The position numbers were made by a program, and so were the translations under genes. Positions 52,222 through 60,969 of a stretch of 64,000 bases of DNA are shown here, in pieces. Position 1 is the stretch's first letter. Each line of letters starts with the position of its first letter. A model generated the notes under the pieces. It saw nothing but the letters and a program-made list of their open reading frames with translations, had not been told where the DNA came from and did not search any database. The DNA is taken from assembly GCA_024234395.1 (NCBI GenBank), contig JACKOH010000001.1:186001-250000 (forward strand), given 5' to 3'. Origin of the DNA: Pseudomonadales bacterium. GTDB taxonomy: Bacteria > Pseudomonadota > Gammaproteobacteria > Pseudomonadales > Pseudohongiellaceae.

Positions 52222-53355
52222 ATGATAGTGGGAGTACCCAGGGAAATTAAAACCGAGGAGCACCGCGTGGGAATGACGCCGGCCGGTGTGCGGGAGCTGT
52301 GCGGTCATGGTCATGAGGTGCTGGTGCAGGAAAATGCCGGAGCCGGCGTCGGTCTGACAGACTCGGCATACAGACAGGCCGGAGCACGGATAGTCGCGGA
52401 TCGCGACGAAATTTTTTCCCGTGCAAAACTTATCGTCAAGGTGAAAGAGCCGCAGCTGGAGGAAGCTGCACTTTTGGGCAGCGACCAGACCCTGTTCACG
52501 TATCTTCACCTGGCCGCCTTTCCGGCACTTACCGATGCCCTGCTCGAGTCTGGAGTATGCGCCATTGCCTATGAAACAGTTACCGATCCGGAGGGCAGGT
52601 TACCGTTGCTGGCTCCGATGAGCGAAGTGGCCGGTCGCATGTCGATTCAGGCAGCCGCACACTTTCTGGAAAAACCGCATGGCGGCAGTGGCGTATTGCT
52701 GGCGGGAGTTCCCGGTGTTGCACCCGGGCGGGTGTTGATCCTTGGTGGTGGCGTGGTGGGGAAAAATGCCGCCCAGATCGCCGTCGGTCTGGGTGCGGAA
52801 GTTACCATCCTAGATAGGACTGCTGTCAGGATGCGGGAGCTGGAAGCATTCTTCGGAAATCGGGTAAGAACCCTGTACTCCTCCCGCGAAGAGATTGAAC
52901 AACAACTGGCTACAGCCGATGTGGTGGTCGGCGCAGTGCTGATTGCGGGAACATCAGCCCCCAGACTGGTTACCCGGGACATGTTGTCATTGCTGCGGCC
53001 GGGGTCGGTAATCGTCGATGTGGCCATCGACCAGGGTGGCTGTTTTGAAACCAGTCGGCCGACTACCCACAGTGATCCGGTATTCGAAGTGGACAACATC
53101 ATCCATTACTGCGTAGCCAATATGCCCGGAGCGGTCCCCAGAACGTCCACTTTTGCTTTAACCAGCGCCACGCTGCCGTTTATCCAAGCGCTGGCAGACC
53201 GCGGGTGCGAGGCACGCCTGCGCGAAGATGTCCATCTTCGACACGGGCTTAATGTTTATAAGGGCCAGGTAACCCATAATGGGGTGGCGGAGGCGCTGGG
53301 CAAAACCGGGATCGCGGCTGAAACGGCTCTGGGTATGACCCGGGATACGCGCTGA
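52222..53355 (+). CDS. ald: Alanine dehydrogenase
   Basis: A 377-residue protein with GGGAG 7 nt before [23 protein letters not shown] is the family opening (Arg15 and the following Lys bind substrate). [19 protein letters not shown], [16 protein letters not shown] and [20 protein letters not shown] carry the catalytic His and nearby residues, and [20 protein letters not shown] is the NAD-binding loop. It interconverts L-alanine and pyruvate plus ammonia. Normal length (about 371 aa). It is followed by a hairpin and a convergent thiolase gene. Confidence 0.95.
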   Translation: MIVGVPREIKTEEHRVGMTPAGVRELCGHGHEVLVQENAGAGVGLTDSAYRQAGARIVADRDEIFSRAKLIVKVKEPQLEEAALLGSDQTLFTYLHLAAFPALTDALLESGVCAIAYETVTDPEGRLPLLAPMSEVAGRMSIQAAAHFLEKPHGGSGVLLAGVPGVAPGRVLILGGGVVGKNAAQIAVGLGAEVTILDRTAVRMRELEAFFGNRVRTLYSSREEIEQQLATADVVVGAVLIAGTSAPRLVTRDMLSLLRPGSVIVDVAIDQGGCFETSRPTTHSDPVFEVDNIIHYCVANMPGAVPRTSTFALTSATLPFIQALADRGCEARLREDVHLRHGLNVYKGQVTHNGVAEALGKTGIAAETALGMTRDTR

Positions 53356-53378
53356 TCGCTTACGGGATATGGGTCACA

Positions 53379-53395
53379 GGGGCCCGACAGGCCCC
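53379..53395. terminator. Terminator-like hairpin after ald
   Basis: GGGGCC (53379-53384) pairs with GGCCCC (53390-53395) across a CGACA loop. It lies 23 bp after the ald stop and before the convergent thiolase. No U-tract, so moderate support only. Confidence 0.45.
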
Positions 53396-53415
53396 ACAGA
53401 GCAATCCCATAATTA

Positions 53416-53441
53416 GCAGCCTGTTGATAAACTCCCGGCTG
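53416..53441. repeat. Copy of a dispersed 25-26-bp repeat
   Basis: GCAGCCTGTTG-ATAAACTCCCGGCTG closely resembles the sequence at 57697-57721 (one indel and two mismatches). Both lie in intergenic space. See the repeat at 57697. Confidence 0.5.
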
Positions 53442-53474
53442 TTAATCGGAGGTTCCCCAATTCTGCTCAGACTG

Positions 53475-54659
53475 TCAGTAGACTTCGAACAGTCCGGCTG
53501 CCCCCATTCCCCCACCGATGCACATGGTACAGACAACAAATTTCGCGCCACGCCGTTTGCCCTCGATCAGCGCATGACTCACCATTCGCGCACCGCTCAT
53601 GCCGTAGGGATGGCCGATGGAAATAGCACCGCCGTTGACATTCAGCAGCTGATCGGGAATACCCAGTTGATCGCGGCAATAAACAACCTGCACCGCGAAG
53701 GCTTCATTGAGTTCCCACAGTCCGATATCGTCCATGGCCAGGTTGAATCGGTTCAGCAGTCTGGGAACTGCGTAAACCGGTCCAATACCCATTTCGTCAG
53801 GGTCCAGACCGGCTACGGCGATGCCCCGATACGCGCCTAGCGGTTGCAGGCCTTTGCGTTCAGCCACGCGGCTGTCCATGAGCACTGCCGCCGAAGCGCC
53901 ATCGGATAACTGACTGGCGTTGCCGGCAGTGATGCTGCCACCTTCGATAACGGGCTTCAATTCGCTCAATCCGTCCAGGGTGGTTGAAGGCCGGTTCCCC
54001 TCGTCCTTGTTCAGGGTTACCTCGCGATCATTCTGTTGACCGGTTTCCTTGTCCATGATCACCATCCGGGTGGTGACGGGAACAATTTCATCATCCAGCC
54101 TGCCCTCGACCTGTGCTGCAGCAGTCCGCTGCTGACTTTGCAGGGCATATTCGTCCTGTTGCTCCCGGCTCACTTTGTATCTGTTTGCCACTACCTCGGC
54201 GGTTTCCAGCATCGACATATAAGCGTGACTGGACTGGGCAATTACGTTGGGGTCCTGGGCGCGGTAACTGTTACGATGTTCGTTCTGCACCAGGCTGATC
54301 GATTCCAGCCCGCCGCCGACTACGATGGGCATGTTGTCGATAAGAATCTGTTTTGCCGCAGTAGCGATTGCCATCATTCCGGAGGAGCACTGGCGATCGA
54401 TACTCATGCCGGAAACGGTATTGGGAAGTCCCGCTGCGACCGCTGCGGTGCGACCGATGTTGTAACCGGATGAGCCCTGTTGCATGGCGCAGCCCATGAT
54501 CACGTCATCCACTTCGCCCGGGTCGATTCCGGCGCGTTTTACCGCCTCACGAATGGCGTAACCACCCAGCGTAGGCGCTTCAGTATTGTTGAAGGCGCCC
54601 CGATAGGCCTTGCCGATCGGCGTTCTGGCAGTGGAAACAATTACGGCTTCTCTTGTCAT
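53475..54659 (-). CDS. Thiolase / acetyl-CoA C-acyltransferase (FadA-like)
   Basis: A 394-residue protein. Catalytic residues: Cys91 in [12 protein letters not shown], His350 in [14 protein letters not shown] and Cys380 in [11 protein letters not shown]. Ends with the typical GAAGLFEVY. It cleaves 3-ketoacyl-CoA with CoA, or condenses acetyl-CoA in reverse. It lies 19 bp downstream of the selenoprotein gene on the same strand and may be in its operon. A second thiolase in the window (25409) sits with the FadB-like gene, so this copy could serve another substrate class. Confidence 0.94.
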   Translation of the reverse strand: MTREAVIVSTARTPIGKAYRGAFNNTEAPTLGGYAIREAVKRAGIDPGEVDDVIMGCAMQQGSSGYNIGRTAAVAAGLPNTVSGMSIDRQCSSGMMAIATAAKQILIDNMPIVVGGGLESISLVQNEHRNSYRAQDPNVIAQSSHAYMSMLETAEVVANRYKVSREQQDEYALQSQQRTAAAQVEGRLDDEIVPVTTRMVIMDKETGQQNDREVTLNKDEGNRPSTTLDGLSELKPVIEGGSITAGNASQLSDGASAAVLMDSRVAERKGLQPLGAYRGIAVAGLDPDEMGIGPVYAVPRLLNRFNLAMDDIGLWELNEAFAVQVVYCRDQLGIPDQLLNVNGGAISIGHPYGMSGARMVSHALIEGKRRGAKFVVCTMCIGGGMGAAGLFEVY

Positions 54660-54678
54660 GTTGGATACCTTATCACTG

Positions 54679-55200
54679 TCATTGTCGCAAAGAGATCATT
54701 GCGACAATTTTCTCTATGGCCTGTTGTGCCAGTTGCACCATTTCCTGATCCGTTCGGTCCTGAATCGGGTGCGCTACATACACACTGGCCGGATTGATAC
54801 CCAGTGACCTGGCCTGGGCTCTGGCGGCATCGACAAACTCGGTGGAGGCCACGAAGCCTGCTGGAATACCGCGACTCTCAAGGGTCATGATGTCATGCAA
54901 ACTGCACGAAGTACACGACCCTCAGTCAGCCAGCCCTTCAATAATGGCGTCGCATTCGACGCTGATCTGCTGGCTCAGTTCAGTAGGTGCGACCCGGGTG
55001 AATGTTGGCTTTGTGTAGCGTCTCACCGAGGCACCGAGTCGGGTCAGTTGTAACTCCACTTCATCAAGAAATTCCCTGCCCCGTGGTTTGGATATATCGA
55101 GCAATCCCACCGTTGCTCCGGCCAGCGAAGGTAGCCGCTCGTTAAGCTGGCGTATGGCCGGCTGAAGCTCCGAAGTGGGGTCCAGCAATGTGGTTGTCAT
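54679..55200 (-). CDS. UGSC-family selenoprotein (in-frame UGA = selenocysteine)
   Basis: Translating across the TGA at 54924-54922 gives one 173-residue protein: 92 residues, Sec93, 80 residues. The context is [16 protein letters not shown], the defining motif of the UGSC selenoprotein family first noticed in marine metagenomes. Sec93, Cys96 and Cys99 would form the redox site. Immediately after the UGA is a strong hairpin of bacterial SECIS type (see finding). Start at 55200 ([16 protein letters not shown]). The protein is cytosolic by sequence. Function unknown; a redox or reductase role is inferred. Located between a thioredoxin-like fusion gene and a thiolase. Confidence 0.9.
54882..54924 (-). 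promoter_or_regulatory. SECIS-like hairpin following the Sec UGA
   Basis: The outer stem GGGUCGUG (54921-54914) pairs with CAUGACCC (54889-54882), 8 bp with one G-U. The inner stem CGUGCA (54908-54903) pairs with UGCAUG (54899-54894), with apical GUU. The apical G lies 20 nt from the UGA, as in E. coli fdhF. Confidence 0.75.
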
Positions 55201-55252
55201 TTATTGACCTCCTGTTCCTTATCATGCAGTTTGGGGGCTTGGACACTATTTG

Positions 55253-56719
55253 TCAGGGCGCGGACATGCGCCGTGAGACCAGCTGGCTGCCTTTCTCGCC
55301 GGAAGCGACCCAGCCCGGAATGATGGCGGAAAACAGACCGGCAGTGCCACCCGCGGTGGTGATGTGAAGGCCGTCTTCACGAAACTTGTCGACAAGCCGG
55401 TCCTTGAATTGAGCCGGTATTCCCTCGGCAATACCATCGGCGCCACGAATCAGCTGATCACCGGAGCAGCGCAGCGCTTCGTACAGACTGTCACGGACGT
55501 CGGCTTTCTGCCAGCCGGCTTCGCGGTAGACCCGCCGATGTTCGGGAGACAGTACCAGCAAGGCATCGGTCTGCATAAACACTTTGGCGTGTGACACGGT
55601 GCGAAGGCTGGCGGCCAGGCTCCTGGTCAGCGACTCGGGAGTCCGGGACTGCTGGTCCATGACCGGCTGGACCCCGGCGCCGGCGAACAGACTAACCACC
55701 GAATCTGCACGCTGATAGCCGCGGTCCATTGCCAGACTGGGCCAATCCAGGTCGCTTTCGTCTTCGGCAAAACAGAAGGAATACTTGCCTGGTGTACCCA
55801 GGGTGGCCCGATCGATGCCGCCGGGCCGGCCGCCGCCTACATTCTGAATCACCAACTGCAGACTTCTGCCGATGGTTGCATTGGCGCGATTACCCTGACC
55901 CAGTGCATTGATTCCCGAATTCATGCCGATCTGCTTCGCTATCGGTCCATTGACGATCACCAGCGGTGAGGAAAAATAGGTTGTGCACAGCAGCCCGTGC
56001 ATACAGAACGGCTCCTGTAGTGCGGCCTCGATGGTGGTCAGCAACAGGGGGAAATATTCCGGCTTACAACCTGCCATGACCGCATTGATGGCGGCTTTCT
56101 CGACACTGCACGGTGCATAATCGGGAGGGATCCTGCCCAGCAGCTGGTCGGCAGGTCGGTCGGTGGCCGTGAGCATGCGTGTGACACGCAGCGGGGTAGG
56201 TGGAACTACCGGCAGCCCGTCTGTCCAGCCCCGCTCGTAACACGCCTCCATGATATCTTCATCATCCTCGATGACAACAGTCCGGGCAGAGTTGACCGCG
56301 CGACCGAACCGGACTGCCAGCAATTCCTCCATTCCCGGCTCCCGGGTCTTCGAGCCGCATCCCGGTTTGAAGTCAGGAAGGCCATTGCCGAGTTCCGGCA
56401 TGTCCAGGAAAGTTTGCCATTGCCGCTTATCCCAGCCGTAGATACGTTCCAGCTCGCGGTCTGCTTTGAACCGAATCAGGGTGGGAACCACTTCGATCTC
56501 GTGCTGAAAGGAGAATTCAAGCTCACGGTCGTCGATCCGGTTGGCCAGCTCTGCCGGGAAGGCCGGATCGTCCTGAACATAGATGCTGAGGCCATCTTCA
56601 AACCGCTGGCTCAAGACCCTGGCGACGGGCTCGATCAACCGGCAGGTTGCACAGTCCTTCTTTACGATCAGGGCGTAATGGCAGTCCATCGAAGTATCCA
56701 CAGGTTTGGCCCCCACCAT
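55253..56719 (-). CDS. Thioredoxin-like domain fused to unknown domain (partner of UGSC selenoprotein)
   Basis: A 488-residue protein with no signal peptide. Residues about 12-110 look thioredoxin-like: ALIVKKDCATCRLIEPVAR has a C-X2-C at 23-26, and VVPTLIRFKADRELERIYGW follows. Residues about 160-488 form a second, conserved domain (ERGWTDGLPVVPPTPLRV; GGGRPGGIDRATLGTPGKY) that I cannot name; it has several Cys. It is immediately upstream of the selenoprotein gene (52 bp), so the two probably act together, with the C-X2-C possibly recycling the Sec. Start at 56719 is likely but could be 56689. Confidence 0.75.
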   Translation of the reverse strand: MVGAKPVDTSMDCHYALIVKKDCATCRLIEPVARVLSQRFEDGLSIYVQDDPAFPAELANRIDDRELEFSFQHEIEVVPTLIRFKADRELERIYGWDKRQWQTFLDMPELGNGLPDFKPGCGSKTREPGMEELLAVRFGRAVNSARTVVIEDDEDIMEACYERGWTDGLPVVPPTPLRVTRMLTATDRPADQLLGRIPPDYAPCSVEKAAINAVMAGCKPEYFPLLLTTIEAALQEPFCMHGLLCTTYFSSPLVIVNGPIAKQIGMNSGINALGQGNRANATIGRSLQLVIQNVGGGRPGGIDRATLGTPGKYSFCFAEDESDLDWPSLAMDRGYQRADSVVSLFAGAGVQPVMDQQSRTPESLTRSLAASLRTVSHAKVFMQTDALLVLSPEHRRVYREAGWQKADVRDSLYEALRCSGDQLIRGADGIAEGIPAQFKDRLVDKFREDGLHITTAGGTAGLFSAIIPGWVASGEKGSQLVSRRMSAP

Positions 56720-56797
56720 TGCATCTGCTGATTCTTTTTATAGACTGTGTAGTGTAACTTACTGGCTGGAACGTAAGCAAAGAAGGCTTTCTGTCTC

Positions 56798-57649
56798 ATG
56801 AGCGCGACCGCACTGATGTCTTTCGTGACTCTGCTGTTGATTCTGGCCGCAGTGGTTTTCTACGTCATCTACTGGCCGGAGCTGCGTCTGCGGAGAATCC
56901 TCGCCCTGGAGTTTCCCTCCGCCTGGCGTGAGATAGTGGCCCGTCGTCTACCGTTCTTTAACAAGATGCCGGAACGATTGCAGAACGAACTGCAGGATCT
57001 CATCAAGGTGTTTCTGCATGACAAGAATTTCGTGGGTTGCGCCGGGCAGGAAATCGACGATGAAATTCGAGTGACTGTGGCGGCCCAGGCCTGTCTGCTG
57101 TTACTGAACCGGGAAACCGATTATTACCGGCATCTGGAATCAATACTGATCTACCCTTCAACCTTCGTGGCCACCCGTAGCGTGCGTGATGAACTGGGTC
57201 TGATTTCCACCGACCACGCGGTACTGCTGGGTGAATCCTGGGACCAGGGCAAAGTTATCCTGTCCTGGGATAGCGTGGAGGAGGGGGTTCGTAATTTCCA
57301 CGACGGCCATAACGTGGTCCTGCATGAATTTGCCCATCAGCTGGATCACGCATCGGGTTCCAGTAACGGAGCGCCTTTGTTAAGAACCCGCGGAGCTTAC
57401 CAGAGTTGGGCTCACGTATTGTCCAGCGAATTTGAAGAATTGCAGAGAGATGCGGAACATGGCAGGAGAAGTTTGCTGGATCACTATGGGGCAACCAACC
57501 CGGCAGAGTTCTTCGCGGTGGCGACCGAAACATTTTTTGAACGGCCGGAACAAATGCGGGAAGGACACCGGGAGCTTTACCGGGAACTGGTGAATTTCTA
57601 TCAGGTGGATCCAGCCGAGTGGTGGGATGCTCCCGGGCAGGGCTTGTAA
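56798..57649 (+). CDS. mtfA: MtfA family zinc metallopeptidase
   Basis: A 283-residue protein. One N-terminal hydrophobic segment (SFVTLLLILAAVVFYVIYW) is followed by FPSAWREIVARRLPFFNKMP. The zinc motif is HEFAHQLDHASG (H176, E177, H180) with the third ligand probably in FAVATETFFE. This is the M90 family; E. coli MtfA (YeeI, 265 aa) binds the glucose repressor Mlc and has aminopeptidase activity. No Mlc homologue is in the window, so the partner is unknown. Transcribed divergently from the thioredoxin-like gene. Confidence 0.92.
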   Translation: MSATALMSFVTLLLILAAVVFYVIYWPELRLRRILALEFPSAWREIVARRLPFFNKMPERLQNELQDLIKVFLHDKNFVGCAGQEIDDEIRVTVAAQACLLLLNRETDYYRHLESILIYPSTFVATRSVRDELGLISTDHAVLLGESWDQGKVILSWDSVEEGVRNFHDGHNVVLHEFAHQLDHASGSSNGAPLLRTRGAYQSWAHVLSSEFEELQRDAEHGRRSLLDHYGATNPAEFFAVATETFFERPEQMREGHRELYRELVNFYQVDPAEWWDAPGQGL

Positions 57650-57696
57650 CCTGCGGGGGATTCAGGGTCTTGCTTTAGCAGACTGAATCGAGCCCA

Positions 57697-57836
57697 GCAG
57701 CCTGTTGCAAACTCTCGGCTGGCACAATACTGGGTTAACATCTGGCTCAAAATGCTCATTTACGGTGTGTAAACTGCGCTTTTTCGCCAGATTTTGCCTT
57801 GTCTTGCACTCACCTGAGAGTTTTTCAGCAGCAAGC
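57697..57836. mobile_element. Short MITE-like repeat element
   Basis: About 140 bp. The left end (57697-57721) reads GCAGCCTGTTGCAAACTCTC, and the right end (57811-57836, reverse complement) reads GCTTGCTGCTGAAAAACTCT; they form imperfect inverted repeats. A near copy of the left end occurs at 53416-53441. No ORF is carried. Fills the space between mtfA and the small membrane gene. Confidence 0.4.
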
Positions 57837-58174
57837 TAGTAGATAAAGCCGAGCGCCGTAATGCCGACCAGGATATTGATGATCATGAAAACTGAAGAGG
57901 TTCTCGACATGACCTTCCACAGTTGCGGACCCTTGTAGGCTGCCCGGATTCCAATCAGAAGTACGGCCGTATAAGCCAGCATTACCGCTACCAGGATAAG
58001 AAAGCGGATCCAGTTTTCGCTGTCAACCGCCCGGCTGCCGGTGATAAAGAAAATTCCAGCCCCGATAAAATAAAAAATCCAGTAAGTAATGGCCAGGCCA
58101 TAGTCGCCGGCCAGGAGCCTGGCAAGAAAGGATCTGTCGTCGAGCTGTTCCAAAACCGGACTCCCTCGCTGCAA
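57836..58174 (-). CDS. Small membrane protein of unknown function
   Basis: A 112-residue protein with about three membrane helices: YWIFYFIGAGIFFITG, FLILVAVMLAYTAVLLIGI and FMIINILVGITALGFIY. The N-terminal LEQLDDRSFLARLLAGDYGL is cytoplasmic and amphipathic. No family recognised. The stop is close to the 57697 element, so the C-terminus may have been affected by its insertion. Monocistronic. Confidence 0.6.
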   Translation of the reverse strand: MQRGSPVLEQLDDRSFLARLLAGDYGLAITYWIFYFIGAGIFFITGSRAVDSENWIRFLILVAVMLAYTAVLLIGIRAAYKGPQLWKVMSRTSSVFMIINILVGITALGFIY

Positions 58175-58275
58175 AGTTTTGAAGTGCGTAAGTCTAACCG
58201 ATCAAGGGTTGGGTTAAAAAGTAATTATTTGCAACCGGATTATTCTGTTGTTCTTGCATGGACTGTGGCTTTTTA

Positions 58276-58809
58276 CTAGCCAGGCCGATGTTTTTTCGCT
58301 CGTTTTTTGGCAACGGTACGGCGCTTGGCAGCCGCAATCTTTGCGTTCAGTACCTGTTGTGCTGCTTCTTCGCGGATTTTCTTCTCCCACTGCTGTTCAA
58401 ATTTTTCCAGAGCCTTGGCACGGGCTGCCAGCTTGCGATCCAGCAGTCTGGCGGCATGCAGCTGACGTTGGGCAGTGAGCAGCACTTCTCTCACTTCGGC
58501 CAGGGATTCCACCAGTGCCTGTTGTGAGGCCCGGGCTTTTTTCAGTTGCGCTTGGGATGCTGCAGTATCGGCTTGCCGGGCCTGGGAGGCGGCCCGGGCG
58601 GTTCTGGCCCGCGCCTTGGTTAATTCGGACTGGATGCTGCCTGATTTGTCACGGGCCTGTTCCACTCGCAGTTGGTGGGTGGGCAAGAAGCGCTTTCTGG
58701 CCTTGGTAACTTTCCTCTGCAGCATGTGAAATTGCTTTTCCAGCTCTTCCAGGTTCTGGCTGGATGAGTCAGATTTTGTGCTGAGGGTTTTATTCACTTT
58801 TTTTATCAT
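58276..58809 (-). CDS. Coiled-coil protein with basic C-terminus
   Basis: A 177-residue, highly charged protein without a signal peptide or membrane segment. From residue 20 to about 150 it is nearly all helical, rich in Ala, Gln, Lys, Arg and Glu with heptad spacing (LEELEKQFHMLQRKVTKARK; QALVESLAEVREVLLTAQRQ). The C-terminus KIAAAKRRTVAKKRAKKH resembles basic AlgP/histone-H1-like tails. A nucleic-acid or scaffold role is possible, but no family is recognised. Monocistronic by spacing. Confidence 0.65.
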   Translation of the reverse strand: MIKKVNKTLSTKSDSSSQNLEELEKQFHMLQRKVTKARKRFLPTHQLRVEQARDKSGSIQSELTKARARTARAASQARQADTAASQAQLKKARASQQALVESLAEVREVLLTAQRQLHAARLLDRKLAARAKALEKFEQQWEKKIREEAAQQVLNAKIAAAKRRTVAKKRAKKHRPG

Positions 58810-58970
58810 TGCCAGTGACCGGTCGGATCACACTTTGAGCCAATCAAGTATGCCTTCACTGTATCGGCCATTGATCGGCAGCCCATTAGGCTGCGGGCAA
58901 GTGAACACGGCTTGCAGGCCGGGAAAATTCGTCGCATCAGCAGACCCGGCGAATCGACTGTCTAGCCTGG

Positions 58971-60197
58971 TTACTCATATCGTAAGGCATCTATGGGGTC
59001 CAGATTAGCTGCCTTGGCTGCTGGAAGAATGCCGAACAGAATGCCGACAAAGCCACTGAAACCAAGTGCCAGGACCACAGCCCAGAAGGGGATCGCGGCA
59101 GGGGGAAATGAAGGAATACTGCCGGCGATCAGCGAACCCAGGCCATAGCCTGCAGCCAGGCCTATCAGGCCACCGAATAGTGAGAGTAGCATGGACTCGA
59201 TCAGGAATTGCAGGAGGATATGGTGCCGTTTGGCGCCGATCGCCTTGCAAATGCCGATTTCCCGGGTCCGCTCGGTTACCGAAACCAGCATGATGTTCAT
59301 GATGCCGATTCCTCCCACCAGCAGGGAGATTCCCACAATCCCGCCGATGACGATAGTGACGACTGCGAGTATGGAGTCGAAGGTCTGCATCATCTGCTCG
59401 GCAGTTTCTATTACAAAATCATCTTCGTCAGAGCTGTCGAGGTCATGTGCATTGCGCAGTAACAGGGACAACTGGCCGGTTACATCATCGATCTCGGCGT
59501 TCTCGCCCAGGCTTAACTGGATCTGTATGTCGGTGCGGGCCTGATTGCCCTGCAAACTCTGCATGGTCGCATAGGGAACCAGGACGATATCGTCCTGGCT
59601 GAACCCCATTACCTCACCCTTGGGCTCCAGTAGTCCGACTACCTTGAACCACTCGCCACCCAGTTCCACGAATTCATTGACCGGGTTTTCCGGAAGGTTC
59701 AGATTTTCCCTGACTGTGTCGCCAATTACCGCCACCCGGCGCCTGGTCAGGTTGTCACTGTTGGCGAGGAAGCGTCCTTCGGTAGTGAAAAACTGGGCTA
59801 CATCCTGGTAGGCATAAGTGGTTCCCATAATCTGGCTGTAAGCCGTCTGAGATCCATACTTGATCTGAGAGGCGCGGGACGCAAACAGGATTGGTGTAAT
59901 TGAGGCAATACCGTCCACCCGTTGCTCAATCAGGCCGTAGTCCTCCGGTGTCAGGCGGGCATTGAGACCCTGCATGCGATCTTCCAGCGGGGTATAGGAC
60001 CTGACAGTCAGGCTGTTGGTGCCGAGCGAGGCAAATTGCTGGGAAACGAAAACCCGTAATCCCTGGGTAACCGAAACCACGGCAATAACGCTCGCTACAC
60101 CGATTACTATACCGAGCGTGGTTAGAACGCTGCGAAAACCGTGGGCGATGATGGAGGCCAGGGCGGAGCGGCTGCTTTCAAGTAGTGAGAACAGCAT
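58971..60197 (-). CDS. ABC transporter permease (MacB/FtsX-like)
   Basis: Start at ATG 60197 (MLFSLLESSRSALAS), separated from the ATPase stop by a single base; 408 aa. The N-terminal membrane helix (VLTTLGIVIGVASVIAVVSV) is followed by a large periplasmic domain (QFASLGTNSLTVRSYTPL to about residue 270) and then three membrane helices with GGIGIMNIMLVSVTERTREIG, the FtsX/MacB signature. In MacB the ATPase is fused at the N-terminus; here it is a separate gene. It works with the adaptor encoded upstream to export a substrate across both membranes. Confidence 0.92.
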   Translation of the reverse strand: MLFSLLESSRSALASIIAHGFRSVLTTLGIVIGVASVIAVVSVTQGLRVFVSQQFASLGTNSLTVRSYTPLEDRMQGLNARLTPEDYGLIEQRVDGIASITPILFASRASQIKYGSQTAYSQIMGTTYAYQDVAQFFTTEGRFLANSDNLTRRRVAVIGDTVRENLNLPENPVNEFVELGGEWFKVVGLLEPKGEVMGFSQDDIVLVPYATMQSLQGNQARTDIQIQLSLGENAEIDDVTGQLSLLLRNAHDLDSSDEDDFVIETAEQMMQTFDSILAVVTIVIGGIVGISLLVGGIGIMNIMLVSVTERTREIGICKAIGAKRHHILLQFLIESMLLSLFGGLIGLAAGYGLGSLIAGSIPSFPPAAIPFWAVVLALGFSGFVGILFGILPAAKAANLDPIDALRYE

Positions 60198-60198
60198 T

Positions 60199-60897
60199 TC
60201 AGTGCAGCTCGCCAGGCAGGTGCGCGCTGTCGCGAAAGATGTGGCCATCCTTCATCTCAATCACGCGCTGACAGTGCGCTGCGATTTCATCTTCATGGGT
60301 AACCATGATTACGGTGTGGCCCTCGGCATGCAGCTCGTCGAATAACTGCATGATCTCTACTGTGGTTTTTGAATCCAGATTGCCGGTCGGTTCGTCGGCC
60401 AGCAGAATGGAAGGATGGGTTACCAGTGCCCTGGCTATAGCTACCCGTTGACGCTGTCCACCGGACAGCTGATTGGGTAGGTGGTCGGTCCGATCCCCAA
60501 GGTTTACCCGTTGGAGCGCTTTCCGGGCCAGGTCTCGACGCTGCCGGAACGGTACATTGCGATAGATCAATGGTTGCATCACATTGCCCAGCGCAGTCGC
60601 TCGGGGCAGCAGGTTGAAACTCTGGAAAATAAACCCGATCTCCAGGTTACGGATTTCCGAAAGCTGGTTTTCATTAAGGTTCGCAACGTTGTGATCATTC
60701 AGGTGGTATTGTCCGCTGGTCGGTCGATCCAGGCAGCCCAGAATATTTAACATCGTCGATTTACCGGATCCCGAGGAACCGATAAAGGCCACGTATTCGT
60801 TGCTGTCGATAGACAGGCTGATGCCGTCCAGTGCCTTGACCAATTGGTTGCCCATCTGGTAATGCTTGGTGATTCCCTGCAGAGCTATCAGTGACAT
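60199..60897 (-). CDS. ABC transporter ATP-binding protein (MacB/LolD-like)
   Basis: Start at ATG 60897 (MSLIALQGITKHYQMG), 232 aa; a TTG 9 bp upstream is an alternative. Walker A FIGSSGSGKSTMLNILG, signature LSGGQRQRVAIARALV and Walker B ILLADEPTGNLDS are complete. The stop overlaps nothing; the permease ATG follows after one base. It drives the MacB-like permease downstream by ATP hydrolysis. The gap to the adaptor gene upstream is about 70 bp, so all three are one operon. Confidence 0.93.
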   Translation of the reverse strand: MSLIALQGITKHYQMGNQLVKALDGISLSIDSNEYVAFIGSSGSGKSTMLNILGCLDRPTSGQYHLNDHNVANLNENQLSEIRNLEIGFIFQSFNLLPRATALGNVMQPLIYRNVPFRQRRDLARKALQRVNLGDRTDHLPNQLSGGQRQRVAIARALVTHPSILLADEPTGNLDSKTTVEIMQLFDELHAEGHTVIMVTHEDEIAAHCQRVIEMKDGHIFRDSAHLPGELH

Positions 60898-60969
60898 GGC
60901 AATCAACCGACCAGGAGTCTGCGGCTGGCATGGTTTGGGTACAGGGAACCGCGATTGAATTCCCGGTTG

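Noticed and set aside
54679..54900. A separate 73-aa gene downstream of a 92-aa gene at 54922-55200
   Set aside because: Both are parts of one selenoprotein; the residues just before the internal Met ([11 protein letters not shown]) belong to the conserved motif.
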